A stretch of DNA of 64,000 nt from Glandiceps talaboti (lineage: Eukaryota > Hemichordata > Enteropneusta > Spengelidae): the NCBI RefSeq assembly GCF_964340395.1, contig NC_135553.1:27447449-27511448 (forward strand), written 5' to 3'. Below are positions 49,590 to 62,685 of this stretch, in pieces. The position numbers were made by a program, and so were the translations under genes. The first letter of the stretch is position 1. Each line of letters begins with the position of its first letter. The notes beneath the pieces are model-generated. The model did not search any database and was not told where the DNA came from. It worked only from the letters and a program-made list of their open reading frames with translations.

Positions 49590-51377
49590 TCATAGGGGGT
49601 GTTACCTCTATTAGTAGTTGATTATGGCATGATCAGACTCATAGGGGGTGTTACCTCTGTTAGTATTTGATTATGGCATGATCAGACTCATAGGGGGTGT
49701 TACCTCTATTAGTATTTGATTATGGCATGATCAGACTCATAGGGGGTGTCACCTCTGTTAGTATTTGATTATGGCATGATCAGACTCATAGGGGGTGTTA
49801 CCTCTGTTAGTAGTTGATTATGGCATGATCAGACTCATAGGGGGTGTTACCTCTATTAGTAGTTGATTATGGCATGATCAGACTCATAGGGGGTGTTACC
49901 TCTGTTAGTAGTTGATTATGGCATGATCAGACTCATAGGGGGTGTTACCTCTGTTAGTATTTGATTATGGCATGATCAGACTCATAGGGGGTGTTACCTC
50001 TATTAGTATTTGATTATGGCATGATCAGACTCATAGGGGGTGTTACCTCTGTTAGTAGTTGATTATGGCATGATCAGACTCATAGGGGGTGTTACCTCTG
50101 TTAGTATTTGATTATGGCATGATCAGACTCATAGGGGGTGTTACCTCTATTAGTAGTTGGTTATGGCATGATCAGACTCATAGGGGGTGTTACCTCTATT
50201 AGTATTTGATTATGGCATGATCAGACTCATAGGGGGTGTTACCTCTATTAGTAGTTGATTATGGCATGATCAGACTCATAGGGGGTGTTACCTCTGTTAG
50301 TATTTGATTATGGCATGATCAGACTCATAGGGGGTGTTACCTCTGTTAGTAGTTGATTATGGCATGATCAGACTCATAGGGGGTGTCACCTCTGTTAGTA
50401 TTTGATTATGGCATGAACAGACTCATAGGGGGTGTCACCTCTATTAGTAGTTGATTATGGCATGATCAGACTCATAGGGGGTGTTACCTCTGTTAGTATT
50501 TGATTATGGCATGATCAGACTCATAGGGGGTGTTACCTCTATTAGTATTTGATTATGGCATGATCAGACTCATAGGGGGTGTCACCTCTGTTAGTATTTG
50601 ATTATGGCATGATCAGACTCATAGGGGGTGTTACCTCTGTTAGTAGTTGATTATGGCATGATCAGACTCATAGGGGGTGTTACCTCTATTAGTAGTTGAT
50701 TATGGCATGATCAGACTCATAGGGGGTGTTACCTCTGTTAGTAGTTGATTATGGCATGATCAGACTCATAGGGGGTGTTACCTCTGTTAGTATTTGATTA
50801 TGGCATGATCAGACTCATAGGGGGTGTTACCTCTATTAGTATTTGATTATGGCATGATCAGACTCATAGGGGGTGTTACCTCTGTTAGTAGTTGATTATG
50901 GCATGATCAGACTCATAGGGGGTGTTACCTCTGTTAGTATTTGATTATGGCATGATCAGACTCATAGGGGGTGTTACCTCTATTAGTAGTTGGTTATGGC
51001 ATGATCAGACTCATAGGGGGTGTTACCTCTATTAGTATTTGATTATGGCATGATCAGACTCATAGGGGGTGTTACCTCTATTAGTAGTTGATTATGGCAT
51101 GATCAGACTCATAGGGGGTGTTACCTCTGTTAGTATTTGATTATGGCATGATCAGACTCATAGGGGGTGTTACCTCTGTTAGTAGTTGATTATGGCATGA
51201 TCAGACTCATAGGGGGTGTCACCTCTGTTAGTATTTGATTATGGCATGAACAGACTCATAGGGGGTGTCACCTCTATTAGTAGTTGATTATGGCATGATC
51301 AGACTCATAGGGGGTGTTACCTCTATTAGTAGTTGATTATGGCATGATCAGACTCATAGGGGGTGTTACCTCTATTA
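49590..51377. repeat. 49-bp minisatellite, about 36 copies, with 833-bp higher-order repeat
   Basis: The unit contains GACTCATAGGGGGTGTTACC, CTCTGTTAGTATTTGATT and ATGGCATGATCA. Rare variants recur at exactly 833 bp (17 units): GTAGTTGGTTATGG at about 50153 and 50986, and GCATGAACAG at 50411 and 51244. Confidence 0.95.
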
Positions 51378-51539
51378 CTGCACCACTTCATGGTCTGTGT
51401 GAAGATATTCTATATTGTTTCATCTTCTTTTCAAATAAAGTTCAAAAATACATTATTTATTCAATTATTTTCAAAATGATAATATTGTAATTTATTTCAG
51501 TACCAGGTTTTGTCTAGTAATCTGAGGATAATTACTATT

Positions 51540-51990
51540 CATGTATGCAATCACAATATTGCCATATTCAAATTTTATGCAAATGGCATGCATATTGTCA
51601 TATTCAAAATGTATGCAAATCACATGCACATTGTCATATGCAAATTTTATGCAGATCGCATGCATATTGCAAATATGTAAACTTTACGCAAATAAAATGT
51701 TATTACCATATTCAAATTTATGCAAATCATATGTATATTGTCATATTCAAATGTTATGCAAGTCACATGTATATTGTGATATTCAAATTTTATGCAAATC
51801 ACATGCATAATGTCACATGCATATTGCTATAATGCAAATTTATGCAAATCAAATGCTTAATACCATTTTCAAATTATGCAAATCACTTGCATATTGTCAT
51901 ATTCAAAGTTTATAAAAGTCACATATATTGTCATATTGAAATTTATGCTAAACACATACATATTGCCATATTGCAGATTTTGTGATAATC
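51540..51990. repeat. AT-rich imperfect repeat with eight ATGCAAAT octamers
   Basis: Units of about 35-45 bp with TATTGTCATATTCAAATTTT and ATGCAAATCACATGC. The octamer ATGCAAAT occurs at 51578, 51613, 51638, 51720, 51792, 51832, 51842 and 51876. Confidence 0.8.
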
Positions 51991-52440
51991 ACTACTTTAA
52001 TATCAGGTGATGAATATACATAAACCTCAAACAATGCACTAAATTGCTGATTTAAACTTTTCATAGCTACATAATATTTAGACAAACCTTTTGTATCTCA
52101 AAATCACCCATACCAGGGTGAAGACACTAAAATAAAAGAAAAGCAAATGGTGAAAGAATTTAATTATTGTGTGTTATATAATGATTATAGAATGATGTTT
52201 ATGAAGACAAAATAAAGTATGTGCCTAAAAACTACAAATCTTACAAAGCTGCTATTACTTTGTTGAAGAAAACGTTAACCCATTCTTTGTTAAAATCAAA
52301 GAAAAATACCATGGGTCACCATGGTAATATTTAAAATAGTCAAAAATATGTTAAGATTAATCAGTTTTAGAATGTAAGATGGCCACCAAATACTGAGTTG
52401 ATTCTATGATAGAATGTAAGATGGCCACCAAATACTGAGT

Positions 52441-52970
52441 TATTCTAGCCTGTTGTTGTGTTGTTTATTCTAGCCTGTTGTTGTGTTGTTTATTCTAGCC
52501 TGTTGTTGTGTTGTTTATTCTACCCTGTTGTTGTGTTGTTTATTCTATCCTGTTGTTGTGTTGTTTATTCTAGCCTGTTGTTGTGTTGTTTATTCTATCC
52601 TGTTGTTGTGTTGTTTATTCTATCCTGTTGTTGTGTTGTTTATTCTATCCTGTTGTTGTGTTGTTTATTCTATCCTGTTGTTGTGTTGTTTATTCTATCC
52701 TGTTGTTGTGTTGTTTATTCTAGCCTGTTGTTGTGTTGTTTATTCTACCCTGTTGTTGTGTTGTTTATTCTACCCTGTTGTTGTGTTGTTTATTCTACCC
52801 TGTTGTTGTGTTGTTTATTCTATCCTGTTGTTGTGTTGTTTATTCTATCCTGTTGTTGTGTTGTTTATTCTACCCTGTTGTTGTGTTGTTTATTCTAGCC
52901 TGTTGTTGTGTTGTTTATTCTATCCTGTTGTGTTGTTGTTTATACTACCCTGTTGTTGTGTTGTTTATTC
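52441..52970. repeat. 25-bp minisatellite, about 21 copies
   Basis: TTGTTTATTCTAGCCTGTTG then TTGTG, varying at one position (AGCC/ACCC/ATCC). Two long hydrophobic + strand frames are artefacts. Just upstream, a 41-bp piece with GAATGTAAGATGGCCACCAA is duplicated. Confidence 0.95.
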
Positions 52971-53838
52971 ACATCAAATACATACACACTTAGTACATTT
53001 GAATTGTAAAGTTACTGTTCTGAAAAAGAAACTGAATCACAATCTGAATTCATACTGCGGTGATCAATATTTTGTGTTTTATTTTTCCATTTGGTGTAAA
53101 GTTTATTTTTGCATTGATTGATCGAGAATGTACCATTCAAATAATTGTATACACACATACCCAACATTTTAAAGTGTACACACAGTATACCAACCTCCAA
53201 CCCCTAACCTCCCAAATAATTAGAACACTGTACCCTCTGCCAGTCAACCATCCACTCATCCAGCCTTCCAGGTCCATATCTGAGTGCATGTGTAGTGAAT
53301 TACCCCTGATTTGTACTTTGTTTCTTCTTCTTATTTTCTCCTACATACATTACAAAATATTACCAAATATGGTAATATTTCCAAATATGGCATTATCACA
53401 TGATTGTTACTTCCTGTCCACTCATGATGTGTGCATATATTATACCTTTGGCTGCATGTTGCTGCTTTGTAACAATGCGTGGTAAGTACAAATCCACACC
53501 CAATTTTGAATTTTCATCAGTTTCTTCACATTTTTTCAAACTTTCTTCTTCTCTAATATTCTTACCTGTTCAATTTTATATGGTGTGTGTTGTGTGTTTT
53601 TCCTAAATAACATATTTTCTCCTCCATCCTAAATCTCCTTCATTAATTTGGACTAATCATCCAAGTCCTATTTGCTGTGTAACCTTTGCTCCAATGTTTG
53701 CTAATATAATCTTAGTTACTAAATATTGTCTGTAAGTGTGATTATTATTCCCCTCCATTCATTTTATTGCTGAAAAGTGTCCATTTGCCTCCATGGAACC
53801 ACTGATGATCCTCGATATATCATACTCTATTGTTACAG
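52971..53838 (+). other. Intron, no exon recognised
   Basis: Unique sequence. A GTAAGT donor-like site at 53482 has no convincing coding sequence before it. Confidence 0.5.
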
Positions 53839-53950
53839 GACGACAAAAAGAAAGACACAGATGGCGACACTTCCGACAACTCAAGTGATAGTGGTGATGA
53901 CAAGAATTCTAAAGATAGTAAAACACCTGACAGTATATCACAAGATGGAG
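53839..53950 (+). CDS. Cav3: Cav3 exon: II-III linker, Asp/Lys/Ser-rich
   Basis: Acceptor TGTTACAG. It encodes DDKKKDTDGDTSDNSSDSGD and DKNSKDSKTPDSISQDG, very hydrophilic, directly after domain II S6. Entry phase 0, exit phase 1. The donor is GAG before GTCAGC, a weak 5' site, and a (GTTT)n tract follows 13 bases later. The sequence itself is not conserved with vertebrates. The call rests on phase, position and composition. Confidence 0.85.
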
Positions 53951-53962
53951 GTCAGCAATTCA

Positions 53963-54024
53963 TTTGTTTGTTTGTTTGTTTGTTTGTTTGTTTGTTTGTT
54001 TGTTTGTTTGTTTGTTTGTTTGTT
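53963..54024. repeat. (TTTG)n microsatellite
   Basis: About 15 uninterrupted copies, starting 13 bases after the preceding exon. Confidence 0.97.
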
Positions 54025-54211
54025 CATTTATAAGCTTCATAGAAAACATTTAATCATACATTACAATTCTAATTGGACATTGTTCCCTGAACTATGTAAT
54101 ACATCTGGCAAAAACTGAATTTTGTGGTACTTGTGTAATAATATTTGAATGATAGAAAACAAACAAAAATGGGCTTTAGTAGTCACACAGCAAAATTGAA
54201 ATGTCGTATAT

Positions 54212-54803
54212 GATATGGTAAGTCTGGTTTTAAGCCTTATATGACATAGTAAGTCTAGTTTTAAGCCTTATATGAAATAGTTAGTTAGCCAGGTTGTTAA
54301 GCCTTATATGACATGGTAAGTGTGCTGTTAAAGCCTTATATGACATGGTAAGTGTGCTGTTAAGCCTTATATGACATGGTAAGTGTGCTGTTAAGCCTTA
54401 TATGACATGGTAAGTGTGCTGTTAAGCCTTATATGACATGGTAAGTGTGCTGTTAAAGCCTTATATGACATGGTAAGTGTGCTGTTAAGCCTTATATGAC
54501 ATGGTAAGTGTGCTGTTAAGCCTTATATGACATGGTAAGTGTGCTGTTAAGCCTTATATGACATGGTAAGTGTGCTGTTAAAGCCTTATATGACATGGTA
54601 AGTGTGCTGTTAAGCCTTATATGACATGGTAAGTGTGCTGTTAAGCCTTATATGACATGGTAAGTGTGCTGTTAAAGCCTTATATGACATGGTAAGTGTG
54701 CTGTTAAGCCTTATATGACATGGTAAGTGTGCTGTTAAGCCTTATATGACATGGTAAGTCTGATGTTAAGCCTTATATGACATGGTAAGTCTGGTGTAAA
54801 GCC
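54212..54803. repeat. 31-bp minisatellite carrying GTAAGTG in each unit
   Basis: AAGCCTTATATGACATGGTA then AGTGTGCTGTT, about 19 copies. Every third or fourth unit has one extra A. About 16 units carry GGTAAGTG or GGTAAGTC, a consensus 5' splice site. Confidence 0.95.
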
Positions 54804-54933
54804 TGAAAACTGTAAAATTATAAAATAGCAAGAGCCACACTATAGGAGAACAACAATTCTGCAAACACTACCTTATTATAACTTTATTGTAAATCAGATT
54901 AGAAGGTGGGATAATGAGATAGTTAGATGGGAT

Positions 54934-55123
54934 CAATCTGATTAAAATCCGATGTAGATGTCGGCTAATTGTTCATTGCTATTTTACCTTCATTATTTTG
55001 CCTGAATTGACCTTCGTGGTACATGTTTACGTTTTTATCCTGATCGCCTCCTCTACATCTGAACTGGCGCCCATGCCCACGCCGTTCTGCTCAGTGAGCC
55101 AGACAGAGATTTTAATCAGATTG
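54934..55123. mobile_element. MITE copy 3 (CAATCTGATT family), 190 bp
   Basis: Starts CAATCTGATT, ends AATCAGATTG. Flanked by AGATGGGAT (54925-54933) and AGATGGGGT (55124-55132), a 9-bp duplication with one mismatch. The right half differs from copies 1 and 2 and is not fully palindromic. Confidence 0.85.
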
Positions 55124-55182
55124 AGATGGGGTAGACATACAGTCAGATATTACTAACACTGGATTTATTTTTGTCTTATCAG

Positions 55183-55394
55183 GTGGCAAGATGTTGGCAC
55201 TCCCAGCTCCAGAAAGTGATGATCCTGACAATACCCATAGATCATATCACAGTAGTCATCTTCGTGGTCCTCCCATCATTACACACACAGCAGCTACACC
55301 TCAGGGCTCTCCCAATGCTGACAACCCTAGCAACAAAAATAACACAAGAAATAATCATGATACGACACTCTTTGATTCAGATAGTAGGTCTGTG
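55183..55394 (+). CDS. Cav3: Cav3 exon: II-III linker with conserved THTAATP motif
   Basis: Acceptor TTATCAG, donor GTAAGT. It encodes GGKMLALPAPESDDPDN, then HLRGPPIITHTAATPQGSP and an Asn-rich end with DSDSRSV. The PPxIxHTAATP block is shared with the vertebrate Cav3 II-III linker, which supports the exon. Entry phase 1, exit phase 0. Confidence 0.93.
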
Positions 55395-56422
55395 GTAAGT
55401 AGCATTTTAAAATGATTTTATGCATCTACTTCAAAATTGTTAATTGGATCCTTACCTGTGTATATACCGGTAGTATCAAGTGTTGAACATTCTCTACTCA
55501 TGTATCTGTGTCTTCTCTACTACAAAGTCATTTTGTTAGTCTAATGTCACTATATTCAGACTTGGCACAAAATTAATACACATGTATATTCTGATCAGAC
55601 ATAATGTGAGCAAGTCTTTGTAGAAGACACAGTCCCCTCAAATACTTTACTTCTATAAGACTGAAAGGTGACATGATTTTAAAGAAATTCATGGTGAGGC
55701 CTAATAAAAAAATGTGATTCCGATTACGCTCAATTTTAGTGGGGTATGTAGATTTTTTATTGTATTTTATTTATTTGTTTTCAAGTGTGAGTGTCTAGTT
55801 CAGGTTTTCCATTGTTTTCCAAATGGTCTTTATGTTGTTTATTTCTTCCTATCAGATGTACAGCGATAACTGATTGGAAGAACAGTTTTATTTTGTCTTT
55901 TTAAGTTGATGTCAGTTCTGCATCCACAATTTCTCGTGAGACTTCACAATTTTTTCAATTTTATTATTTTTTTCTCGAATATGGAAAAAACAAGTTAGGG
56001 TCGGCAGTGAAAAGCTAGGTGGGGTGAGGTAACCGGAACCAAACAATTATTTTTTAGGCCTAACAAGTAAATATTAAAATGGCTGGATCTTGATAACTGA
56101 CCCAGAAGGTGAAAGTCACGTTCAAAGTTCAAGTCTCAAAAGATATTGTACACCAAATAATATAGGGGTAGACACTTGAATGGACTCTCCATTTATTAAA
56201 GTTGTTGAGTTCTGCAGTAAATCATGATTGTTCACTAAGTGAGCACCAAAAGTAATGCATGTATTCTCTTCTTCTGCATTACCTTTAGGCATCACTTTGA
56301 AAGAAATTGGCCACATGTAAATACTACAAACCGTCTGAAATATGCAAAGGTCAAAGTCAATGTCAAAGGTCACTGTCTTATAAGATTAACCTTTGTTTGT
56401 GGTTGCTTGGAAACGCTGTTTT
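55395..56422 (+). other. Intron, no gene seen
   Basis: Unique-looking sequence. Text around 56090-56400 (CAAAGGTCAAAGTCAATGTC) resembles the R5 repeat in decayed form. Confidence 0.5.
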
Positions 56423-56621
56423 TAGCACAGCTGAATTAAATCATAGACACTGTCTATGATTAAAACAGGTTCGTTCATGCTACAGACGTGATAAAGAGTC
56501 CTGTCCATCTATATATCTGTGTCTGTCTGTGGTTGACTTAAACTTAAAGAAACTTAAAAGTCAAAAACAACTGGGAAGAATATTTTGATTTTTTGTAGGG
56601 ATGTTGATTTAAATCGCTAGT
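56423..56621 (+). mobile_element. R1-like 5' fragment
   Basis: Starts TAGCACAGCTGAATTAAATC with a longer stem (CATAGACA/TGTCTATG) and a GTCT tract. It is cut off where the next R1 copy begins. Confidence 0.55.
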
Positions 56622-56852
56622 TAGCACAACTGAACTAATGAAGTTCAAGTGCTATATGCATGGTGTGGTGTCTGGGTGTCTGTCCATTCGTCTGCCTGTC
56701 TGTCTGTATGTGTGGATGACAAACTCAAATGCTGCCCAATCGACTGCCTTGGTATATACTGGGGACATTACTTTTGGAGTTTAATTGGGAAATTGTTCAA
56801 ACGAAAATGATTGTCTCAGAGATGTGTGTTTTGGGTCAAAAAATGTGATTAT
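56622..56852 (+). mobile_element. R1 host copy, 5' part
   Basis: Starts TAGCACAACTGAACTAATGA, has a GTCT tract and R1 body up to AAAAAATGTGATTAT. The element resumes at 58333 after a complete R1 copy. Confidence 0.75.
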
Positions 56853-58332
<1,480 letters not shown>

Positions 58333-58905
58333 GGTAAAAAAACATAAACTCAAAAATTACTGGGCAGATCGGTCTAAAATTTGGTGGGAACAGTCTTAGG
58401 GGTGTTTAGATTAAGCACTGTTCATGATGTAATGATCCAATCAGTCATATGCAAATTAGGGCTAAGAATGTGTCTTTTTGGATAAAAATGTATAATTCCA
58501 AAACTACTGAGCAGATGGAGCTGTAATTTTGTTGGAGCATTAGTGGAATGTTTGTGGAGGTGTTATTCTGTAGTTACTGTTCAAAACATTTTGACACAAC
58601 TAACCCTAGCATTAGTAGCAACCATGACCATGCCCGTACCAACAGTGAAATGATGATGCATATTACAAAGATAACAACAGGAATGGGTAGGTTAGTGAAT
58701 GAAGGGTCAAAAAATGTATGCAAATATGCCTAAGAACAAGACCACGTCCATAGCAACAGTCAAATGATGATGTATATTGCAAAGATGAAACATGGCATGG
58801 ATATGTAAATGAATAAATGATTCCAAAATGTAAGCAAATATGCCTAGCAACAGGACTGTGCAACAGCCAAATGCAGTTGTTCTATGACGCCATTGACGCT
58901 ATTTT
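58333..58905 (+). mobile_element. R1 host copy, 3' part
   Basis: Continues TGGTAAAAAAACATAAACTC and the rest of the R1 body to GACGCCATTGACGCTATTTT, completing the element started at 56622. Confidence 0.75.
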
Positions 58906-60250
58906 TAGCTCCCGTGTGGGAGCTCATGTCATGGCACAGTCTGTCTGTCTGTCTGTGCATTTGTCTGCGTTGAAATTTTTTTCCACTGATATTTCAAACA
59001 GTATGGAAGCAAATGTTCTCCAATTTACTATGTGGCATTGTCAGGCTGTAACTTAGCGGTGATTAGTTTTTGGTGGTAGTGGCTTGCATAATTAATGTAA
59101 ATTTGCATAAATTATGATTTTACAAATGGGGCTATACATGCAGAATGGCTGCACCAAATTCAAGTCATTAACTTGTGTCAAGTTAATTAAGAGCTAATTT
59201 GCATAATTAATGAATGTTTGTAACTCAGGTTATGCATCCAGAATGGTTTTATCAAATTTGATTAAACTTGCCACAGATATTGATCATACAGAGATATGAT
59301 AGTTCTTAATGAAATTTAGTGCTATCAATTAATTGCTCATTTGCATAATTATTGAAATTTAGCAATTATACCAAGAAAGACTTTCTGTTTGCAAATGTAC
59401 TGTTATTGTTGCCTTGAAGTTGCAGAGCAAATCATTTCGTCACAGTTCGTCTATGTAACTGTTGTGTAAGTGCAGTGTGACCTGTGATAATTTGAATATG
59501 ACCCATAGTATTCAAATCATATCAACAGTTTCATGGCCATTTCCTGTGGAGAGCATGTCTGGGGGAGTTTCGAAACTACATGCTGTTATCATTATCTATC
59601 CACATGATAAGTTACTTATCTTGTTCTTTTTGAGCTTTGTTACTAGATGATTGAACACATTATGTTAATTGACGGCGTGGTTAACGATTTGCATCGATAT
59701 CACTGACAGCCATTACGGTGAAGCATCTTCCGTTTATGGGTGAAGCGATGATCAAATAGACCACTGTCGTCGGTGGACAGTTTACACTGAAAACTTCATT
59801 CAGAGAAATTCATACTACCTCGTCACCATTTCATTGTCACTAAAACTGAAACTTGTTCTTTTTGAGCTTTGTTACTAGATGATTGAACGCATTATGTGAA
59901 TTGACTGTTCACTACATGCTCAGAGGTGAAAATGGTTCACAAGTAATGTTACATGTAAGGCATCGTTAAAAAAAATGAATCTCTCGGTGTATACCTAGTT
60001 CACAGTTCTCTTCAGTGACATAAAATTTGTATCAAATGCTTTTGCAACTGTGTCTCTGTCAAGTTAAAAGTTAACACTGTCATTCATGTCATTTAGTGCA
60101 CTGCAGTACTGCACCGGTCAGTGTGTAGTGTAGAGTTTTATATACTGTAGTTCAGTCCGACTCAGATAACTGCTCTAACGGCGTTCGTTCTAGCTTTGAG
60201 CACATATTTCTGGAGAGTGATTACCATAGAAAATCGAAATCCCAGAAAGA
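58906..60250 (+). mobile_element. R3 family repeat, copy b, about 1.3 kb
   Basis: Starts TAGCTCCCGTGTGGGAGCT, a perfect hairpin (AGCTCCC/GGGAGCT), then a GTCT tract and the same text as 11007-12310. It includes GCAGTGTGACCTGTGATAAT and GTGTAGTGTAGAGTTTTAT. Confidence 0.75.
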
Positions 60251-60573
60251 TAACATTAAACAGATTTTGATTATTGACCCTGAAGGTCAAGGTCAAATGT
60301 CAATGTCTTAAAAGAAAGCTTGTACCTGATAATAGGTGGATAGACACTTGAATGGTGGTGACTCTATGTAGTACAGCATTTGAGTTGTGCTGTAAATATT
60401 TATTTTTGACTAAAAAAATGGCCACAATTTGGTCAAATTTGCATAATTATTATGTCATGAAATAAAGTGACGAGCATATGTCCCATATGGGACATATGGG
60501 ACAAAAAACTAACATATATATGTATCACTGGAAACATTAAACCAAAATTGTATTTGTTATATTGATTGTGCAG
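60251..60573 (+). other. Intron, short palindrome near 60478-60502
   Basis: Contains GTCCCATATGGGAC followed by another ATATGGGAC copy. Otherwise nothing recognised before the next exon. Confidence 0.5.
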
Positions 60574-60740
60574 TCCACCCTTAGTATTCGTGCATCACCC
60601 CAATTACGACGTAGAGGAAGTCGTGGTAGTGAAAGCAGTAGGAGTAGCATGACAGAGAGTGACGACGGAAGACATTCCAGCAACAGGGAAGAGTACAAAC
60701 ACAACAGACTTCATACTAATCATCACAGCAAGAACAAGAG
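60574..60740 (+). CDS. Cav3: Cav3 exon: II-III linker, Ser/Arg-rich
   Basis: Acceptor TGTGCAG, donor GTAGGT. It encodes STLSIRASPQLRRRGSRGSE, SSRSSMTESDDGRHSSNR and a His/Asn/Lys-rich end. The RRRGSRGSE and SRSS stretches resemble the Arg/Ser-rich part of vertebrate Cav3 II-III linkers. Entry phase 0 fits the previous exon; exit is phase 2. This is the last exon found. Domains III and IV must lie 3' of the window. Confidence 0.88.
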
Positions 60741-62685
60741 GTAGGTCAATTGTTACCCCACCAACCAAATGAATGAACAGACAATAATCAAATATTAATC
60801 TGTTGTACCTGAATATTATTGGACAGTTTTGTAAGTTAAACATCCTGAATTTCAGTCATATATGATATTTTTAAAGATATTTTTGTGTCACCATCTTACC
60901 ATCAATGAAGTTGAGTATATTTAATTATCTGGCCATAGAAGATGGGTGTTATTTTTTCTATTTTGTAAGATTTAAAGGGAAGGCTCAATCACATACATTT
61001 ACACTTTTAGATAGCTCAACTTTGTCCGTTTAACTAATACCCGGTATGTATTTGAATTTTAGAAATAAAATGAAACATATTAAACTTATGTTACTTTGAA
61101 AAGTCAAAATTCTGCTATGTTGAGCCTGACTGTGTGCCGCCATTTTGGGAACTTTTGCCTCAAAGGATGCTGGGAAAACTCCCTGCTTGTGACGTCATGT
61201 CTTCCTAAACGTCCATTTGCATCTAGATGTAGGTGTGTGTAGCAGCTAGCTATTCATCATTGACAACCATGCTAAGGTGTAAATATAGCGAACGTAATAA
61301 TCATTTTCAGCACGATCAATGGTAAATCATGTGCACCATAACTGATCAACAGAGACACTTACTATTATGTAAATTTTGGCTGCAAAATGATTTATCTAAA
61401 GAAAAAGTGGTTCAATTACTATTTGAGTTTATTCCAGACTACTTTAGTTTAAACCATATATTTATAATACTTATAGGTTCATGTTTAAACCAAGTGATTT
61501 CCAAGGAAATTTGGACGTGTTGTGTAAAAATAATGTTGTTACACATTTCCCACTTTTACAGAATATCCCGATGTCTGTGTGCTCTGTAAACATGATCTCA
61601 TAAGTTTTGATCAAATTGTAAAACTGTAGTGCAACATGATCTGGAACTTTAATATTGAAGTTTACTATAGTATACATTTCACTATCTTTTACTATTTTGC
61701 AAAATGTATTTTCAACGGGAAATTGTATTTATCAGTCCTTAAACTTAAGTCATGTGTACACATGGTTTCTTTTGTGTTTTCCGTAATTCATTCAAATAAA
61801 TTATTGCCGATTGAGATACGTTGGATATCGTGTCATTTACAGGAGACAAATAACATTGTGCTGTTATATTTTAAACACATCTGCGGACTGTATGTGTCTA
61901 GTTAGCAAGCCTTTGTAGATTTTGGCATCATGTAAGATGAGATAAAACCGAAGAAATTGTCCCAACAACCATGCACAAGTAATTTATATGGAGAACAAAA
62001 CTGTCACTAGAATTTAGAAAATATTGACATGGGCGAGTTCATTACAAACTATCATTTATCGTTGCGACAACCATCAGGTTCAAAATTCCCAGTTAAAAAT
62101 GAAACTCTCAGTTAGTCTGATTGATGAGTAATAAATGTGTTTTCACCATGTGTTTTGCCAAAATGTCACGTTACCTGGGTTTCCCCATTGGATACATGTG
62201 ATAGGACACTTGACCGTGTGTTTATTTTTTATGAAACAAATGCATCATAAACACATACCATCTTGTGTTGTCAGACGACACTACTTAGGCGACACACAAT
62301 AAAATGTTACTGAAATGAACAAAATGCTACTTTTTAATTTCTTATTACTGAATTCTAGTCAAAACGAAAATGATCTTAGACTAATATACTTATACTATAC
62401 TTACAGTTCTAGTGAGTATCATCGAGTAGGGCTTCCCAACAAAACAATACAATGCAATATAATACTAACAACACTGAGGGCAAGTCCACTGTTCGTGGAT
62501 GGGTGATTACTGTGACAAAGTCTTGGAAAGGTCCAGTTTTACGTGTGCAAGTATTCCAGGATCTGTGGTTTTCAAAGTCGCTGTGGCTCCAATTTGCTTC
62601 TTTTCGGAAAAAAATACGGAAGTCAGATTTTCCATGGCTACGTCAGTATCAAACAATACTTTCCACTTTTGAACATTCCCTTTGT
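60741..62685 (+). other. Intron, unique; motif cluster near 61135-61200
   Basis: No exon recognised. A GC-richer patch contains GCCGCCATTTTG, GGATGCTGGGAA and TGACGTCA within 65 bp. Open frames such as 61329-61589 have no nameable similarity. Confidence 0.5.

Noticed and set aside
52458-53121. Hydrophobic Cys-rich 146-212 codon frames
   Set aside because: 25-bp satellite translated; resembles a membrane protein only by composition.
53268-53482. Possible exon ending at a GTAAGT donor at 53482
   Set aside because: No frame without early stops links to the domain II S6 exon, and it has no similarity to Cav3.
7719-54803. Regularly spaced repeats that could suggest CRISPR arrays
   Set aside because: Units are contiguous with no unique spacers, and the genome is eukaryotic.
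61329-61905. Open frames of 86-89 codons in the last intron
   Set aside because: No recognisable domain, no splice-site support and AT-rich composition like the surrounding intron.
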